Below are positions 25,757 through 34,765 of a DNA stretch of 64,000 nt, piece after piece. Location: contig NZ_PVZV01000008.1 in the NCBI RefSeq assembly GCF_002995495.1, positions 186,001 through 250,000 of the forward strand, read 5' to 3'. This stretch comes from Actinocorallia populi. GTDB taxonomy: Bacteria; Actinomycetota; Actinomycetes; Streptosporangiales; Streptosporangiaceae. A model generated the notes under the pieces. The model saw only the letters and a program-made list of their open reading frames with translations, was not told where the DNA came from and made no database searches. Numbering within the stretch: position 1 is the first letter of the stretch; each line of letters begins with the position of its first letter. A program made the translations under genes and the position numbers.

Positions 25757-28026
25757 GGGCGCTCCTCAGAGGGAAGGGACGGGTCGTCGGCCAAGGAGGT
25801 CGATTCGGAGCGGCCGCGCTCCCAGCCCCGCTGCATCGCCGACATGCGCAGCCGCAGGTCGTCGGGGGAGCGTTCGGCTCCGGCGGCCGGCGGCACCGCG
25901 CCGACGGGCCCCGGGGCCGCGGGCGCGGGACCCGCGGGCGCCGCCTCGGCGGACGGCTGGGACCGCGCCTTGCGCCGCCGCCGGGGAAGCCCCTGGTGGA
26001 ACTCCGGCTCCGCGGGGGGATCCTCCACCAGGACGGGCCGGGGGGACGCCGCCCGCGCCGCAGGCGCGGGGTCCGGAGCGGCCTCCAGCGGGGCGGGGGA
26101 GGGGGCGGTCGCGCGCCTCTCCCGGGGCTCTGCGGGCTCCGCCGCGGGCAGGTCCGTGCTGAGGATCCTGGTGGGGAGGAAGACCACCGCGGTGGTGCCC
26201 CCGTAGGGGGACGCGCGCAGGGAGACCTTGATGTCGTGCCGCCGGGCCAGCCGGGCGACGACGAACAGGCCGAGCCGCGCGCTGTCGGAGAGGGCGAGGT
26301 CCGGCGGCGCGGCCAGCCGCTCGTTGAGCTGCTCCAGCACGTCGGCGGGCAGGCCCAGGCCGCGGTCCTCGATCTCCAGCACGTACCCGGAGGCGACGCC
26401 CTGCCCGGAGACCTCGATCGGGGCGTCCGGCGGCGAGTACTGGACGGCGTTCTCGATGAGGTCGGCCAGCAGGTGGATGGTGTCGGCGACGGCGGGGCCC
26501 AGCACCGCGATCCCCGGCATGGGCAGCACCCGGACCCGGGTGTAGTCCTCCACCTCCGAGGCCGCGCCGCGCACCACGTCCATGAGCGGGACGGGCGAGC
26601 GCCAGCCGCGTCCGGGCGCCTTGCCCGCCAGGATGACCAGGCCCTCGGCGTGCCGCCGCATCCGGGTGGCCAGGTGGTCGAGCTGGAACAGCAGGGCCAG
26701 CTCGTCGGGGTCGTCGGCGTCGCGCTCCATCTGGTCCAGCAGCGACAGCTGCCGGTGCAGCAGCGCCTGGTTGCGGGAGGCCAGGTTGACGAACACGTCG
26801 CGGACGGTGCCCATGGTGGCGGCCTCGTGCCGGGCGGCCTCCAGGACGGCCGACCGCGCGGCGGCGAACGAGCGGAAGACGCGCTCGATCTCGGTGACGC
26901 TGAACCGCACCCCGGAGGGGGCGCCGGGGTCGGTGATCCGGTCGCCCTTGCGCACCATCTCGGCGAGCACGGGCAGCTGGTCGCGGGTGAAGTCGCCGAC
27001 GGTGTCGGCGAGCGCCCGGCTCTCCCGGATGAGCCTGCGCGCCACCCGCCAGGCGATGACCAGCGAGAGGACCACGGCCAGCAGGCCGATGCCGCCGAGC
27101 AGGCAGATGTGCAGCAGCACGCCGAAGGAGGCCGACAGCTCCCGCTCGTCGAGCTCCTCGCGCAGGCCGGTCTCCAGGTCCTGCAGGTCGCCGAGCACCT
27201 TGCCGGTGGCGGCGTCCCACTCCTGCTGGGGCACCGCCGCGGTGCCGCGGGTGATGCGCTCCTCCATCTGCACGAGCCGCTGGTAGTCGACGGTGTTGAA
27301 GAGGGCGTTGTAGCGGTCGCGCTCTCCGGCCGGCAGCTGCGGGAGGATGTCGTCGTAGATGTAGTCGCGGGCGCCGACGGCCGCGGTCAGCTCCTTGCGG
27401 TCCCAGGAGCCGGCGGCGGCGGGCAGCCGGCCGACGGCGACGGCGTCGGCGCGGGAGACCTGCTCCCTGGCCAGGCTCAGCGAGATGAGCAGGGCGTTGT
27501 CGCGGGCGAGTTCCGGTTGCACGGGGACGACGGCCCGCTGGACGCTGAAGGCGCCGTCGACCAGGTTCTGGAAGTGGGTGTAGACCTCGGCGCGGTTGCG
27601 GGCGCCGCCGTCGTCGACGAGGGAGCGCAGCAGCGCCAGGCTGCCCAGTTCGCGGCCGAGCCGGTCCATGGGGTCGCGGACGTCCTCGCCGACGGAGCCG
27701 CGCAGGTTGCGGCTCGAGATGTTGCGGTCGAAGACCTCGCGCGCCGAGTCGGTGAGGTCGCGGTAGGTCTGCAGCTGGCCCGGCCGCACCCCCGCCGGGA
27801 GGCTCATGATGAGCATCGACAGCCTGCGTTCGTGCTGGAGCGCCCCGACCAGCTCCCGGACCGGCTGCACCAGGTCCGCCTTCAGCGTGCGCGCCCTGGC
27901 CAGGTCGAGCCCTTGGGACAGGACGCTGGCCGCGGTGAACGCCCACAGCACGACGAGCGCGGTGAGCGGGACTGCCAGCAGCGAGATGATCGCGGATCTG
28001 ATCGGCTGGCTGCGCGAACGTCGCAT
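25753..28026 (-). CDS. cvnA: Conservon sensor histidine kinase-like protein CvnA (nitrate-sensor type)
   Basis: 757 residues. Membrane helix at about 12-36, an all-helical extracellular NIT (nitrate- and nitrite-sensing-like) domain at about 45-305, a second helix at about 309-332 (ICLLGGIGLLAVVLSLVIAW), a HAMP-like linker, then a GHKL ATPase domain (N-box LADLIENAVQYSPP, G-box SDSARLGLFVVARLARRH). The normal H-box is replaced by the segment around ASRNQALLHRQLSLLDQ, as in other CvnA proteins. A disordered Pro/Ala-rich tail covers about 630-757. First gene of the conservon; GGAGG lies upstream of the ATG. Confidence 0.92.
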   Translation of the reverse strand: MRRSRSQPIRSAIISLLAVPLTALVVLWAFTAASVLSQGLDLARARTLKADLVQPVRELVGALQHERRLSMLIMSLPAGVRPGQLQTYRDLTDSAREVFDRNISSRNLRGSVGEDVRDPMDRLGRELGSLALLRSLVDDGGARNRAEVYTHFQNLVDGAFSVQRAVVPVQPELARDNALLISLSLAREQVSRADAVAVGRLPAAAGSWDRKELTAAVGARDYIYDDILPQLPAGERDRYNALFNTVDYQRLVQMEERITRGTAAVPQQEWDAATGKVLGDLQDLETGLREELDERELSASFGVLLHICLLGGIGLLAVVLSLVIAWRVARRLIRESRALADTVGDFTRDQLPVLAEMVRKGDRITDPGAPSGVRFSVTEIERVFRSFAAARSAVLEAARHEAATMGTVRDVFVNLASRNQALLHRQLSLLDQMERDADDPDELALLFQLDHLATRMRRHAEGLVILAGKAPGRGWRSPVPLMDVVRGAASEVEDYTRVRVLPMPGIAVLGPAVADTIHLLADLIENAVQYSPPDAPIEVSGQGVASGYVLEIEDRGLGLPADVLEQLNERLAAPPDLALSDSARLGLFVVARLARRHDIKVSLRASPYGGTTAVVFLPTRILSTDLPAAEPAEPRERRATAPSPAPLEAAPDPAPAARAASPRPVLVEDPPAEPEFHQGLPRRRRKARSQPSAEAAPAGPAPAAPGPVGAVPPAAGAERSPDDLRLRMSAMQRGWERGRSESTSLADDPSLPSEERP

Positions 28027-28169
28027 GCCCGGCAGGCCTCCGTGGGGGGTTCCGTCGGATGGTCACAGTGAAACGGCGGGGACGTGCGGAGCCTACTACG
28101 GGGGTGATCTCCTGCGCTTCCCCGGGCATATCGCACAAAGTAAGTACGTTACGGGACTACCCTTACCCC

Positions 28170-28958
28170 GTGACCGAACTCCCCGATGTGACTCCCGACG
28201 CGCTGCCCACCCGGCGCCGTGCCGGTCGTCGCGGCGGCCGACACCGCGGCGGCTCCTTCACGCTCCCGCCCGACTCACCCGCCGTGGTGCTCGCCGGCGG
28301 GCCGCCCGAGGTCATGGCCGAGATGGCACGGATCATCACCGCGATGCACCCCGGAATCCCCGTGCACGCCGGAGCCGACGCCGAACTGAGCCTGATGGAC
28401 GGCGACCCCGCGGCCGTGGTCGTGCCGCTGCTGCTCACCCCCGACCCCGCGGTCGAGACCGCGCTGCGCCAGGGCCTGGCCGAGCTGCCCATCCTGGTCT
28501 CCGAGGGGCTCGGCCCGCACCCGCTGCTGGCCGAGGCGCTGCACATGAGGCTGGCCGAGTCGGGCCTGGCCCGCGCCGACCGCATCCGCATGATGAGCAT
28601 GGTGACCGCCGCGGACGGCGTCGTACTGGCCTGCCGCGCCGTCGACGAGAGCGCCGAGGTGACCTCGGTGCTGCTGGCCTCCCGGCTGGCCGTCCCCGTG
28701 GTGGCCGCGCCGCTGGGCGACCCGGCGGCGCTGGCCGCCGCCGCCGAGTCGCTGCGCGGCATGGGCTCCCACCGGCCCGCGCTGTCCCCCTGCGCGCTGG
28801 ACGTGGACGAGACCGAGCTGGCCAAGGCCGCGGCGGACGCGGGCGCCGAGCCGGCCCGCCCGCTGGGCGCGCATCCTGCGGTGGCGCAGCTGGCCGTCCT
28901 GCGGTACGTGGAGGCCCTGGAGGCCGCCTACTACCAGTCCGGCGGCCTGGAGGAGTGA
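28170..28958 (+). CDS. CbiX/sirohydrochlorin-chelatase-like protein lacking the catalytic histidines
   Basis: 262 residues from GTG. A basic Arg/Gly-rich N-terminus (1-38) is followed by two chelatase-like half domains: AVVLAGGPPEVMAEM, VVVPLLLTPDPAVETAL, SEGLGPHPLLAEALHMRLAE, then VVLACRAVDESAEVTSVLLAS and PLGAHPAVAQLAVLRY. The layout follows CbiX-type class II chelatases. However, the GHG-type first His is replaced by AGG and the second metal-ligand His region is replaced by TPDPAV, so metal insertion activity is unlikely. It may be a binding or regulatory protein. It is divergent from the conservon; TACCCT (28158-28163) ends 6 nt before the GTG. Confidence 0.7.
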   Translation: MTELPDVTPDALPTRRRAGRRGGRHRGGSFTLPPDSPAVVLAGGPPEVMAEMARIITAMHPGIPVHAGADAELSLMDGDPAAVVVPLLLTPDPAVETALRQGLAELPILVSEGLGPHPLLAEALHMRLAESGLARADRIRMMSMVTAADGVVLACRAVDESAEVTSVLLASRLAVPVVAAPLGDPAALAAAAESLRGMGSHRPALSPCALDVDETELAKAAADAGAEPARPLGAHPAVAQLAVLRYVEALEAAYYQSGGLEE

Positions 28959-28995
28959 CGCTCCGGCACGGAGCGCGGTGACCGCACACGACGAA

Positions 28996-29021
28996 GCCCC
29001 CGGGTCGGCGGACCCGGGGGC
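28996..29021. terminator. Bidirectional hairpin terminator
   Basis: GCCCCCGGGTC-GGCG-GACCCGGGGGC followed by CTCTTT; an 11-bp perfect stem between the convergent CbiX-like and trkA genes. Confidence 0.85.
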
Positions 29022-29041
29022 CTCTTTCGTTCCGCGGCGGT

Positions 29042-29701
29042 TCAGCGGGGGCTGAGCAGGTCCCCCAGCTCGTCCTCGACGTCCTGGCTGGCCACGAACA
29101 TCAGCTCGTCCCCGGCCTCCAGGGTGTCGTCCTTGGACGGCACGAGCACCCGCCCCTCGCGCAGGATCGCCACCAGCGCGGTGTCCCTGGGCCACTGGAC
29201 GGTGCCGACGCGCTGGCCGTTGAGCGGGGCGTCGTCGGGCAGGGTCAGCTCGACCAGGTTGGCGTCGCCCTGGCGGAACGTCATCAGCCGCACCAGGTCG
29301 CCGACGCTGACCGCCTCCTCCACCAGCGCGCTGAGCAGGCGGGGGGTGGAGACCGCGACGTCGACGCCCCAGGACTCGTTGAACAGCCACTCGTTCTTCG
29401 GGTGGTTGATCCGGGCCACCACCCGGGGCACCCCGTACTCGGTCTTGGCCAGCAGCGAGACCACGAGGTTGACCTTGTCGTCGCCGCTGGAGGCCACCAC
29501 CACCTGGCAGCGCTCCAGCGCCGCGTCGTCCAGCGAGGAGATCTCGCAGGCGTCGGCCAGCAGCCACTCGGCGCGCGGCACCATCTCCACCTTGATGGCC
29601 TTGGGGTCCTTGTCGATGAGCAGGACCTCGTGCCCGTTCTCCAGCAGCTCCTGGGCGATGGAGCGGCCGACGGCGCCGGCCCCGGCGATCGCTACGCGCA
29701 T
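29042..29701 (-). CDS. trkA: TrkA-type K+ uptake regulatory protein (RCK), second of two
   Basis: 219 residues: Rossmann NAD-binding RCK_N domain (AIAGAGAVGRSIAQELLENGHEVLLIDKDP, seen in two blocks) at about 1-130 and the RCK_C domain at about 140-219 (GRVLVPSKDDTLEAGDELMFVAS). RCK proteins gate K+ channels or transporters in response to nucleotides, including c-di-AMP in some families. It lies 1 nt after the other trkA gene and is divergent from the KimA-like transporter, a common actinobacterial arrangement (ceoB/ceoC). Confidence 0.92.
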   Translation of the reverse strand: MRVAIAGAGAVGRSIAQELLENGHEVLLIDKDPKAIKVEMVPRAEWLLADACEISSLDDAALERCQVVVASSGDDKVNLVVSLLAKTEYGVPRVVARINHPKNEWLFNESWGVDVAVSTPRLLSALVEEAVSVGDLVRLMTFRQGDANLVELTLPDDAPLNGQRVGTVQWPRDTALVAILREGRVLVPSKDDTLEAGDELMFVASQDVEDELGDLLSPR

Positions 29702-29702
29702 G

Positions 29703-30368
29703 TCACTCGCCCTCCTGGACGCGCTCGGCCAGCGCCTCGGTGATCCGGTCGATGTCGGCGGTGCGGGCCATCACGTGCACCACGTCGCCGTCCTGGATGA
29801 CGGTGTCCCCGGTGGGGACCACGGCCTCGCCGAGCCGGTTGAGGAAGGCCACGCGGGTGCGCGCGGCGCTCTCCAGGTCCGCGACCCGGGCGCCGATCCA
29901 GGCCGGGTCGGTCTGCACCTCGGCGAGCTTGACCTCGCCGGTGGGGTCGCGCCACAGCGGCATCGCCCCGTCGGGAAGCAGCCGGCGCAGCATCTGCTCG
30001 GCGGTCCAGCGCACGGTCGCCACGGTCGGGATGCCCAGCCGCTGGTAGACCTCGGCCCGGCGGGAGTCGTAGATGCGCGCGACGACGTTCTCCACACCGA
30101 AGGTCTCCCGCGCCACCCGCGCGGAGATGATGTTGGAGTTGTCGCCGCTGCTGACCGCGACGAAGGCGGAGGCCTTCTCGATCTGCGCCTCGATGAGGAC
30201 GTCCCTGTCGAAGCCCATGCCGATCACCCTGCGGCCCTTGAACGTCCCGCGCAGCCGGCGGAACGCCTCGGGGCTCTGGTCGATGATGGCGACCGAATGG
30301 CCCTTGTCCTCCAGGATATGGGCCAGGGTCGAGCCGACCCGGCCGCATCCCATGATGACGATATGCAC
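29703..30368 (-). CDS. trkA: TrkA-type K+ uptake regulatory protein (RCK), first of two
   Basis: 221 residues, GTG start. RCK_N with IVIMGCGRVGSTLAHILEDKGHSVAIID at the start and VAVSSGDNSNIISA mid-domain, and RCK_C at about 135-221 (GDTVIQDGDVVHVMA). It shares fold and motifs with the next gene and probably pairs with it. The shared regulatory region with the transporter gene at 30548 suggests coordinated control of potassium uptake. Confidence 0.92.
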   Translation of the reverse strand: MHIVIMGCGRVGSTLAHILEDKGHSVAIIDQSPEAFRRLRGTFKGRRVIGMGFDRDVLIEAQIEKASAFVAVSSGDNSNIISARVARETFGVENVVARIYDSRRAEVYQRLGIPTVATVRWTAEQMLRRLLPDGAMPLWRDPTGEVKLAEVQTDPAWIGARVADLESAARTRVAFLNRLGEAVVPTGDTVIQDGDVVHVMARTADIDRITEALAERVQEGE

Positions 30369-30547
30369 GAACCGTCCCGTTCTCGATCGTGAAGATGTTC
30401 GGTGGCTGTACGCGACAGTATCCCCCTGAACGGGTCAAGGCCCGGTCTACCGCGATTCGGGATACCGGCCCCCGGGCTCCGCCGCGCCGCCGCCGGGGGG
30501 GAGTCCGTCAGGAAAACGTATGCGGGCGCCGGTTAGAGTCTCTCTAC

Positions 30548-32572
30548 GTGTCGAAGGTTCCCGACGTTGCCAAACGTCTGCTGCTGGGACGGGCGCTGCG
30601 CAGCCGCCAGGCCCACGAGCAGCTCCTGCCCAAGCGCGTCGCGCTTCCCGTGTTCGCCAGCGACGCGCTGTCCTCCGTGGCGTACGCGCCGCAGGAGATC
30701 CTGATCACGCTGGGCATCGCCGGGCTGGCCGGTTACGCCTTCACCCCCTGGGTGGGCGCCGCGGTCATCCTGATCCTCCTCGTGGTGGTCGCCTCCTACC
30801 GGCAGAACGTCCGGGCCTACCAGAGCGGCGGCGGCGACTTCGAGGTCGCCACCACCAACCTGGGCGGCAACTGGGGACTGGTGGTGGCCAGCGCGCTGCT
30901 GGTCGACTACGTGCTCACCGTCGCGGTGTCCATCTCGTCGGCGGTGGAGAACCTCGGCGCGTTCTCCCACCTCATCCACGAGCACAAGGTCGGCTTCGCG
31001 ATCCTGATCGTGACCCTGCTGACCATGCTGAACCTGCGCGGCCTGCGGGAGTCGGGCATCGCCTTCGCGGTCCCGACCTACCTGTTCATGTTCGCGGTGT
31101 TCTCCATGATGATCTGGGGTTTCACCCGGCTCGCCTTCGGCGCCGAGCTCAGGGCCGAGACCGCTGACCTGGAGGTCCAGGGCACCGCGACCGGCGTGGC
31201 CGGGGCGGCGGGGGTCTTCCTGCTGCTGCGCGCGTTCGCCTCCGGGTGCGCGGCGCTCACCGGCGTCGAGGCGATCAGCAACGGCGTCCCGGCGTTCAAG
31301 AAGCCCAAGGGGCAGAACGCCGCCAAGACGCTGGCCATGCTGGGCCTGGTCGCGGTCACCATGTTCGGCGGCGTCACCGCGCTGGCCTACCTGACGGGGG
31401 CCAAGGCCGCCGACCCCCTGCACGGCAGCCACCTGATCGACCCGGCGACCGGCGAGGACGTCTCCAAGCAGCAGAACACGGTGATCACCCAGATCGCCGA
31501 GACGGTGTTCAGCAACTTCACGCCCATGTACGTGTTCGTGACGGCCATGACGGCGCTGATCCTGGTCCTGGCGGCCAACACCGCCTACAACGGCTTCCCC
31601 GTGCTCGCCTCGGTGCTGGCGCAGAACCGCTACCTGCCCCGGCAGCTGCACACCCGCGGCGACCGGCTGGCCTTCAGCAACGGCATCCTCATGCTGGCCG
31701 GCGCCGCGATCGTGCTGATCTACGCCTTCCAGGCGGACGTGACCAAGCTGATCCAGCTCTACATCCTCGGCGTCTTCGTGTCGTTCACCGTGAGCCAGAC
31801 CGGCATGGTCCGGCACTGGAACCGGCTGCTGCGCACCGAGACCGACCCGGCGAAGCGCCGCCAGATGAAGACCTCCCGGCTGATCAACACGGTGGGCCTG
31901 GTCATCACCGGGACCGTGCTGGTGATCGTCCTCATCACCAAGTTCACCCACGGCGCCTGGATCGTGTGCATCGCGATGCCCGTCCTGTTCCTGTTGATGC
32001 GGGGGATCCGCACCCACTACGACCGGGTCGCGGTGGAGCTGGAGCCCGACGAGGGGGAGTACGCGCTGCCCGCGCGCAACCACGCCATCGTGCTGGTCTC
32101 CAAGATCCACAAGCCGACGTTGCGGGCCGTGGCCTACGCCAGGGCCACCCGCCCCTCCATCCTGGAGGCGGTCACGGTCGCGGTGGACACCCAGGAGGCG
32201 GCGCGGCTCCAGGACGAGTGGGACGCCCTGGACCTGCCGGTCCCGCTCAAGGTCCTCGACTCGCCCTACCGCGAGATCACCCGCCCGGTCCTGGACTACG
32301 TGCGCAACGTCCGGCGCAAGTCGCCCCGCGACGTGGTGACCGTCTACATCCCCGAGTACGTGGTGGGCCGCTGGTGGGAGCACGTCCTGCACAACCAGAG
32401 CGCCCTGCGCCTGAAGGGCCGCCTGCTCTTCCAGCCGGGCGTCATGGTGACCAGCGTCCCCTGGCAGCTGGCCTCCTCCGCGCGCCGCAAGGCACGGGTC
32501 GAGCGCCTAGGGGCCGGCCCGGTCCGGCGGGGCGACTCCCCGGAGCAGACTAAACTCGCGGAACGTGACTGA
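30548..32572 (+). CDS. APC-superfamily K+/amino-acid transporter, KimA-like
   Basis: 674 residues from GTG. About twelve membrane segments (about 40-480), beginning ALPVFASDALSSVAYAPQEIL, the KimA/YdaO-type first helix region. Conserved GGGDFEVA and GVEAISNGVPAF follow. A C-terminal cytoplasmic domain of about 170 residues (HAIVLVSKIHKPTLRAVAYA; Usp-like alpha/beta) is the c-di-AMP-binding part in KimA proteins. It imports K+ by proton symport in characterised homologues. The two divergent RCK genes strengthen the potassium link. TAGAGT (30534-30539) ends 8 nt before the GTG. Overlaps the next gene by 8 bp. Confidence 0.85.
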   Translation: MSKVPDVAKRLLLGRALRSRQAHEQLLPKRVALPVFASDALSSVAYAPQEILITLGIAGLAGYAFTPWVGAAVILILLVVVASYRQNVRAYQSGGGDFEVATTNLGGNWGLVVASALLVDYVLTVAVSISSAVENLGAFSHLIHEHKVGFAILIVTLLTMLNLRGLRESGIAFAVPTYLFMFAVFSMMIWGFTRLAFGAELRAETADLEVQGTATGVAGAAGVFLLLRAFASGCAALTGVEAISNGVPAFKKPKGQNAAKTLAMLGLVAVTMFGGVTALAYLTGAKAADPLHGSHLIDPATGEDVSKQQNTVITQIAETVFSNFTPMYVFVTAMTALILVLAANTAYNGFPVLASVLAQNRYLPRQLHTRGDRLAFSNGILMLAGAAIVLIYAFQADVTKLIQLYILGVFVSFTVSQTGMVRHWNRLLRTETDPAKRRQMKTSRLINTVGLVITGTVLVIVLITKFTHGAWIVCIAMPVLFLLMRGIRTHYDRVAVELEPDEGEYALPARNHAIVLVSKIHKPTLRAVAYARATRPSILEAVTVAVDTQEAARLQDEWDALDLPVPLKVLDSPYREITRPVLDYVRNVRRKSPRDVVTVYIPEYVVGRWWEHVLHNQSALRLKGRLLFQPGVMVTSVPWQLASSARRKARVERLGAGPVRRGDSPEQTKLAERD

Positions 32573-33962
32573 TTCGGATCTCCTTGAACTCGAAGTCGGC
32601 CCTGTCGGGCACGGAGGCTTCTGCGTGGCCCGGCACGAGGGGCTGGTCGTGTTCGTGCGCCATGCCCTCCCGGGAGAGCTCGTCCGGGCCCGGGTGACCG
32701 AGGAGACCCGTACCTATTTGCGGGCGGACGCGGTGGAGATCCTCCGGCCCTCGCCGGACCGCGTGGAGGCGCCCTGCCCGTTCGCGGGGCCCGGCCGGTG
32801 CGGTGGATGCGACTGGCAGCACGCCGCCCCGGCGGCGCAGCGGGCGCTGAAGGCCGACGTGGTCGCCGAGCAGCTGAAGCGGCTGGCCGGGATCGACCGC
32901 CCCGTGCACGTGGAGGAGGTGCCCGTCCCGGCCGTCTACACCGAGGACGGCGAGCCGCTGAGCTCCGGCCCGGGCCTCGGCTGGCGGACCCGCGTGCAGT
33001 TCGCCGTGGACCCCCAGGGCTCGGTGGGGCTGCGCAAGCACCGCTCGCACGAGCTGGAGTACGTGGACGAGTGCCTGATCGCCCACCCCGGCGTGGAGAT
33101 GATCGGCATCGAGCGCAAGCGCTGGTCCGGCGCGTCCTCGGTGGAGGGCATCACGTCCGCCGCCACGGGCGACCGCCTGGTGGTGGTCTCCGAGCCCAAG
33201 GGCCGCCGCGGCAAGCCGGTGCAGGTGCCGCAGCTGGACGTCCCGGTGCGGCTGGTCAAGCCGGAGCGCAAGGGTCCGCCGCAGCAGCAGCGGGAGGGGC
33301 GCCGTCCGGTCGTGCCGTTCGTCCGGGAGGAGGCGGCCGGGCGCCTGTGGCAGGTCACCGGCAGCGGTTTCTGGCAGGTGCACCCGGGGGCGGCGGACAC
33401 GCTGGTGGCGGCCGTGCTGGAGGCGCTGCAGCCCAAGCAGGGCGAGATCGCCCTGGACCTGTACTGCGGGGTCGGCCTGTTCGCCGGGGTGCTGGGCGAG
33501 CGGGTGGGCGCCGGCGGCCTGGTGGTCGGCGTGGAGGCCGGGGGCCAGGCGGTGCGCGACGCCAAGTTCAACCTCAGGGACCTGCCCCAGGTCAGCGTCG
33601 AGCAGGGCAAGGTCGAGGAGGTGCTGGCCGCGCTGGAGTTCGGCCAGAGCCAGGGCAGGAGCACCGCCGCGGCGCAGGCCAAGCGCGGCGGGGCGGCCGG
33701 GCACCGGGGCGGCTCCCGGGTGCGCGGCGCCGACATCACGGTGCTGGACCCGCCGCGGGCGGGCGCGGGGGAGAAGGTGGTCGACGAGATCGCCCGCCGC
33801 ACCAACCGGAAGATCGCGTACGTGTCCTGCGACCCGGCGACGCTGGCGCGCGACCTGAAGTACTTCTCGGCGCGCGGCTGGGTGCTGGAGACGCTCCGGG
33901 CGTTCGACCTGTTCCCCAACACCAGCCACGTCGAGTGCGTGGCCTCCCTGGTCAGGGGCTGA
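32565..33962 (+). CDS. RNA (uracil-5-)-methyltransferase, TrmA/RlmD (RumA) family with TRAM domain
   Basis: 465 residues. TRAM domain about 1-60 (LLELEVGPVGHGGFCVARHE). An iron-sulphur cluster motif, CPFAGPGRCGGC (about 67-78), has a fourth Cys in DECLIAHP. SAM-binding domain LDLYCGVGLFAGVLGERV, the catalytic-loop VLDPPRAGAGEKV, and the nucleophile Cys in YVSCDPATLARDL. It methylates uridine to m5U in rRNA or tRNA; which one cannot be told. A low-complexity basic insert (SQGRSTAAAQAKRGG) interrupts the methyltransferase domain. TAAACT (32551-32556) ends 8 nt before the GTG although the gene overlaps kimA. Confidence 0.9.
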   Translation: MTDSDLLELEVGPVGHGGFCVARHEGLVVFVRHALPGELVRARVTEETRTYLRADAVEILRPSPDRVEAPCPFAGPGRCGGCDWQHAAPAAQRALKADVVAEQLKRLAGIDRPVHVEEVPVPAVYTEDGEPLSSGPGLGWRTRVQFAVDPQGSVGLRKHRSHELEYVDECLIAHPGVEMIGIERKRWSGASSVEGITSAATGDRLVVVSEPKGRRGKPVQVPQLDVPVRLVKPERKGPPQQQREGRRPVVPFVREEAAGRLWQVTGSGFWQVHPGAADTLVAAVLEALQPKQGEIALDLYCGVGLFAGVLGERVGAGGLVVGVEAGGQAVRDAKFNLRDLPQVSVEQGKVEEVLAALEFGQSQGRSTAAAQAKRGGAAGHRGGSRVRGADITVLDPPRAGAGEKVVDEIARRTNRKIAYVSCDPATLARDLKYFSARGWVLETLRAFDLFPNTSHVECVASLVRG

Positions 33963-33968
33963 CCCGAG

Positions 33969-33994
33969 GGCGGGGCGGAGCCGTCCGCCCCGCC
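33969..33994. terminator. Bidirectional hairpin terminator
   Basis: GGCGGGGCGGA-GCCG-TCCGCCCCGCC, an 11-bp perfect stem between convergent genes. Confidence 0.8.
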
Positions 33995-34008
33995 TCCTCA
34001 GCGGCGGT

Positions 34009-34464
34009 TCAGCACGCGGTGGATCCCTTGGCGCTGTTCCAGGCGCAGGCGTCGACCCGCTTGTTGGCCTTGTCGAACAGGTAGGCCGCGCCCTTGACGT
34101 TGGGCCACAGGTGGCGGCGCATGCCCTGGTAGACGGTCGTCCTGGTCTTCCTGCCCTCGCCCATGCGCACCATGACCTTGCCCCCGGGCTTGACCGTGAA
34201 CTTCCGCGCCGGGAAGTAGAAGACGTACTTGGAGTCCTTCAGCTGCCGGGTGTGACCGATGGTCCAGCCCGCCAGGCTCACCGCCTTGCGCCCGCGATTG
34301 GTGACGACCAGGTACTCCCCGTTGACGTTCTTGCGCGTGTCCTTGCCCTTGGCGTCGTACTGGACGAAGGAGAAGCGCACGGCGGGGGCGGCCTCGGCGG
34401 GCGCCGCGGCGACCAGCGGCAGGGCGACGCCGAGGACGAGGGCACCGATCAGTGACTTGCGCAT
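34009..34464 (-). CDS. Secreted lamin-tail-domain protein
   Basis: 151 residues from the ATG at 34464 (an ATG 18 nt upstream has its purine tract too close). Signal peptide about 1-26 (SLIGALVLGVALPLVAAAPAEA). The mature part is a small LTD-like immunoglobulin fold: VRFSFVQYDAKG, NGEYLVVTNRGRKAVSLAGWTIGHTR, YVFYFPARKFTVKPGGKVMV, ending VDACAWNSAKGSTAC with one likely disulphide. Such small extracellular lamin-tail proteins are common in actinomycetes; function unknown. Confidence 0.87.
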   Translation of the reverse strand: MRKSLIGALVLGVALPLVAAAPAEAAPAVRFSFVQYDAKGKDTRKNVNGEYLVVTNRGRKAVSLAGWTIGHTRQLKDSKYVFYFPARKFTVKPGGKVMVRMGEGRKTRTTVYQGMRRHLWPNVKGAAYLFDKANKRVDACAWNSAKGSTAC

Positions 34465-34765
34465 CAGCGGTTCGTCTCCCATCTCTCCAAGGGGCCTGGA
34501 GTCGCCCCAGACTGGCAGGGTTCAGCAGACTACTGGGCTTTTGTACCCGATGTCTTATGAAGCAGGGGAGGCAGGCGGTGCGGCGGGGGCGCCGCCGCTA
34601 GCTGACTGGCTAGTTCTGGGTTTGTCAGGAAGATCCCGCTTAGGTTTTTGAAGCCTTAAAGGTAAAAAGTTTCGAATGTTACATTTGACCTAGTGCTATT
34701 TCTCCTTCACGCTGAGTTGCGGTCGTCGTGGGCGACCTGCCGGTGGTGACCAGGGAAGGGCGGCT
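34465..34765. other. Divergent intergenic region with AT-rich island
   Basis: About 300 bp without a gene. It contains a hairpin GCGGCG/CGCCGC near 34580-34597, an inverted repeat CTAGC-N6-GCTAG (34598-34613) and an AT-rich stretch (34640-34700) unusual for this genome. That stretch holds the palindrome AATGT-T-ACATT (34675-34685) and TTGACC (34685-34690). It should carry the promoter of the atypical regulator at 34766 and of the lamin-tail gene. Confidence 0.5.

Noticed and set aside
30369-30547. A c-di-AMP (ydaO-type) riboswitch before the KimA-like gene
   Set aside because: Homologues in Bacillus carry one, but I could not find the characteristic conserved loops in this 180-bp gap, and a likely leaderless start leaves no 5' leader.
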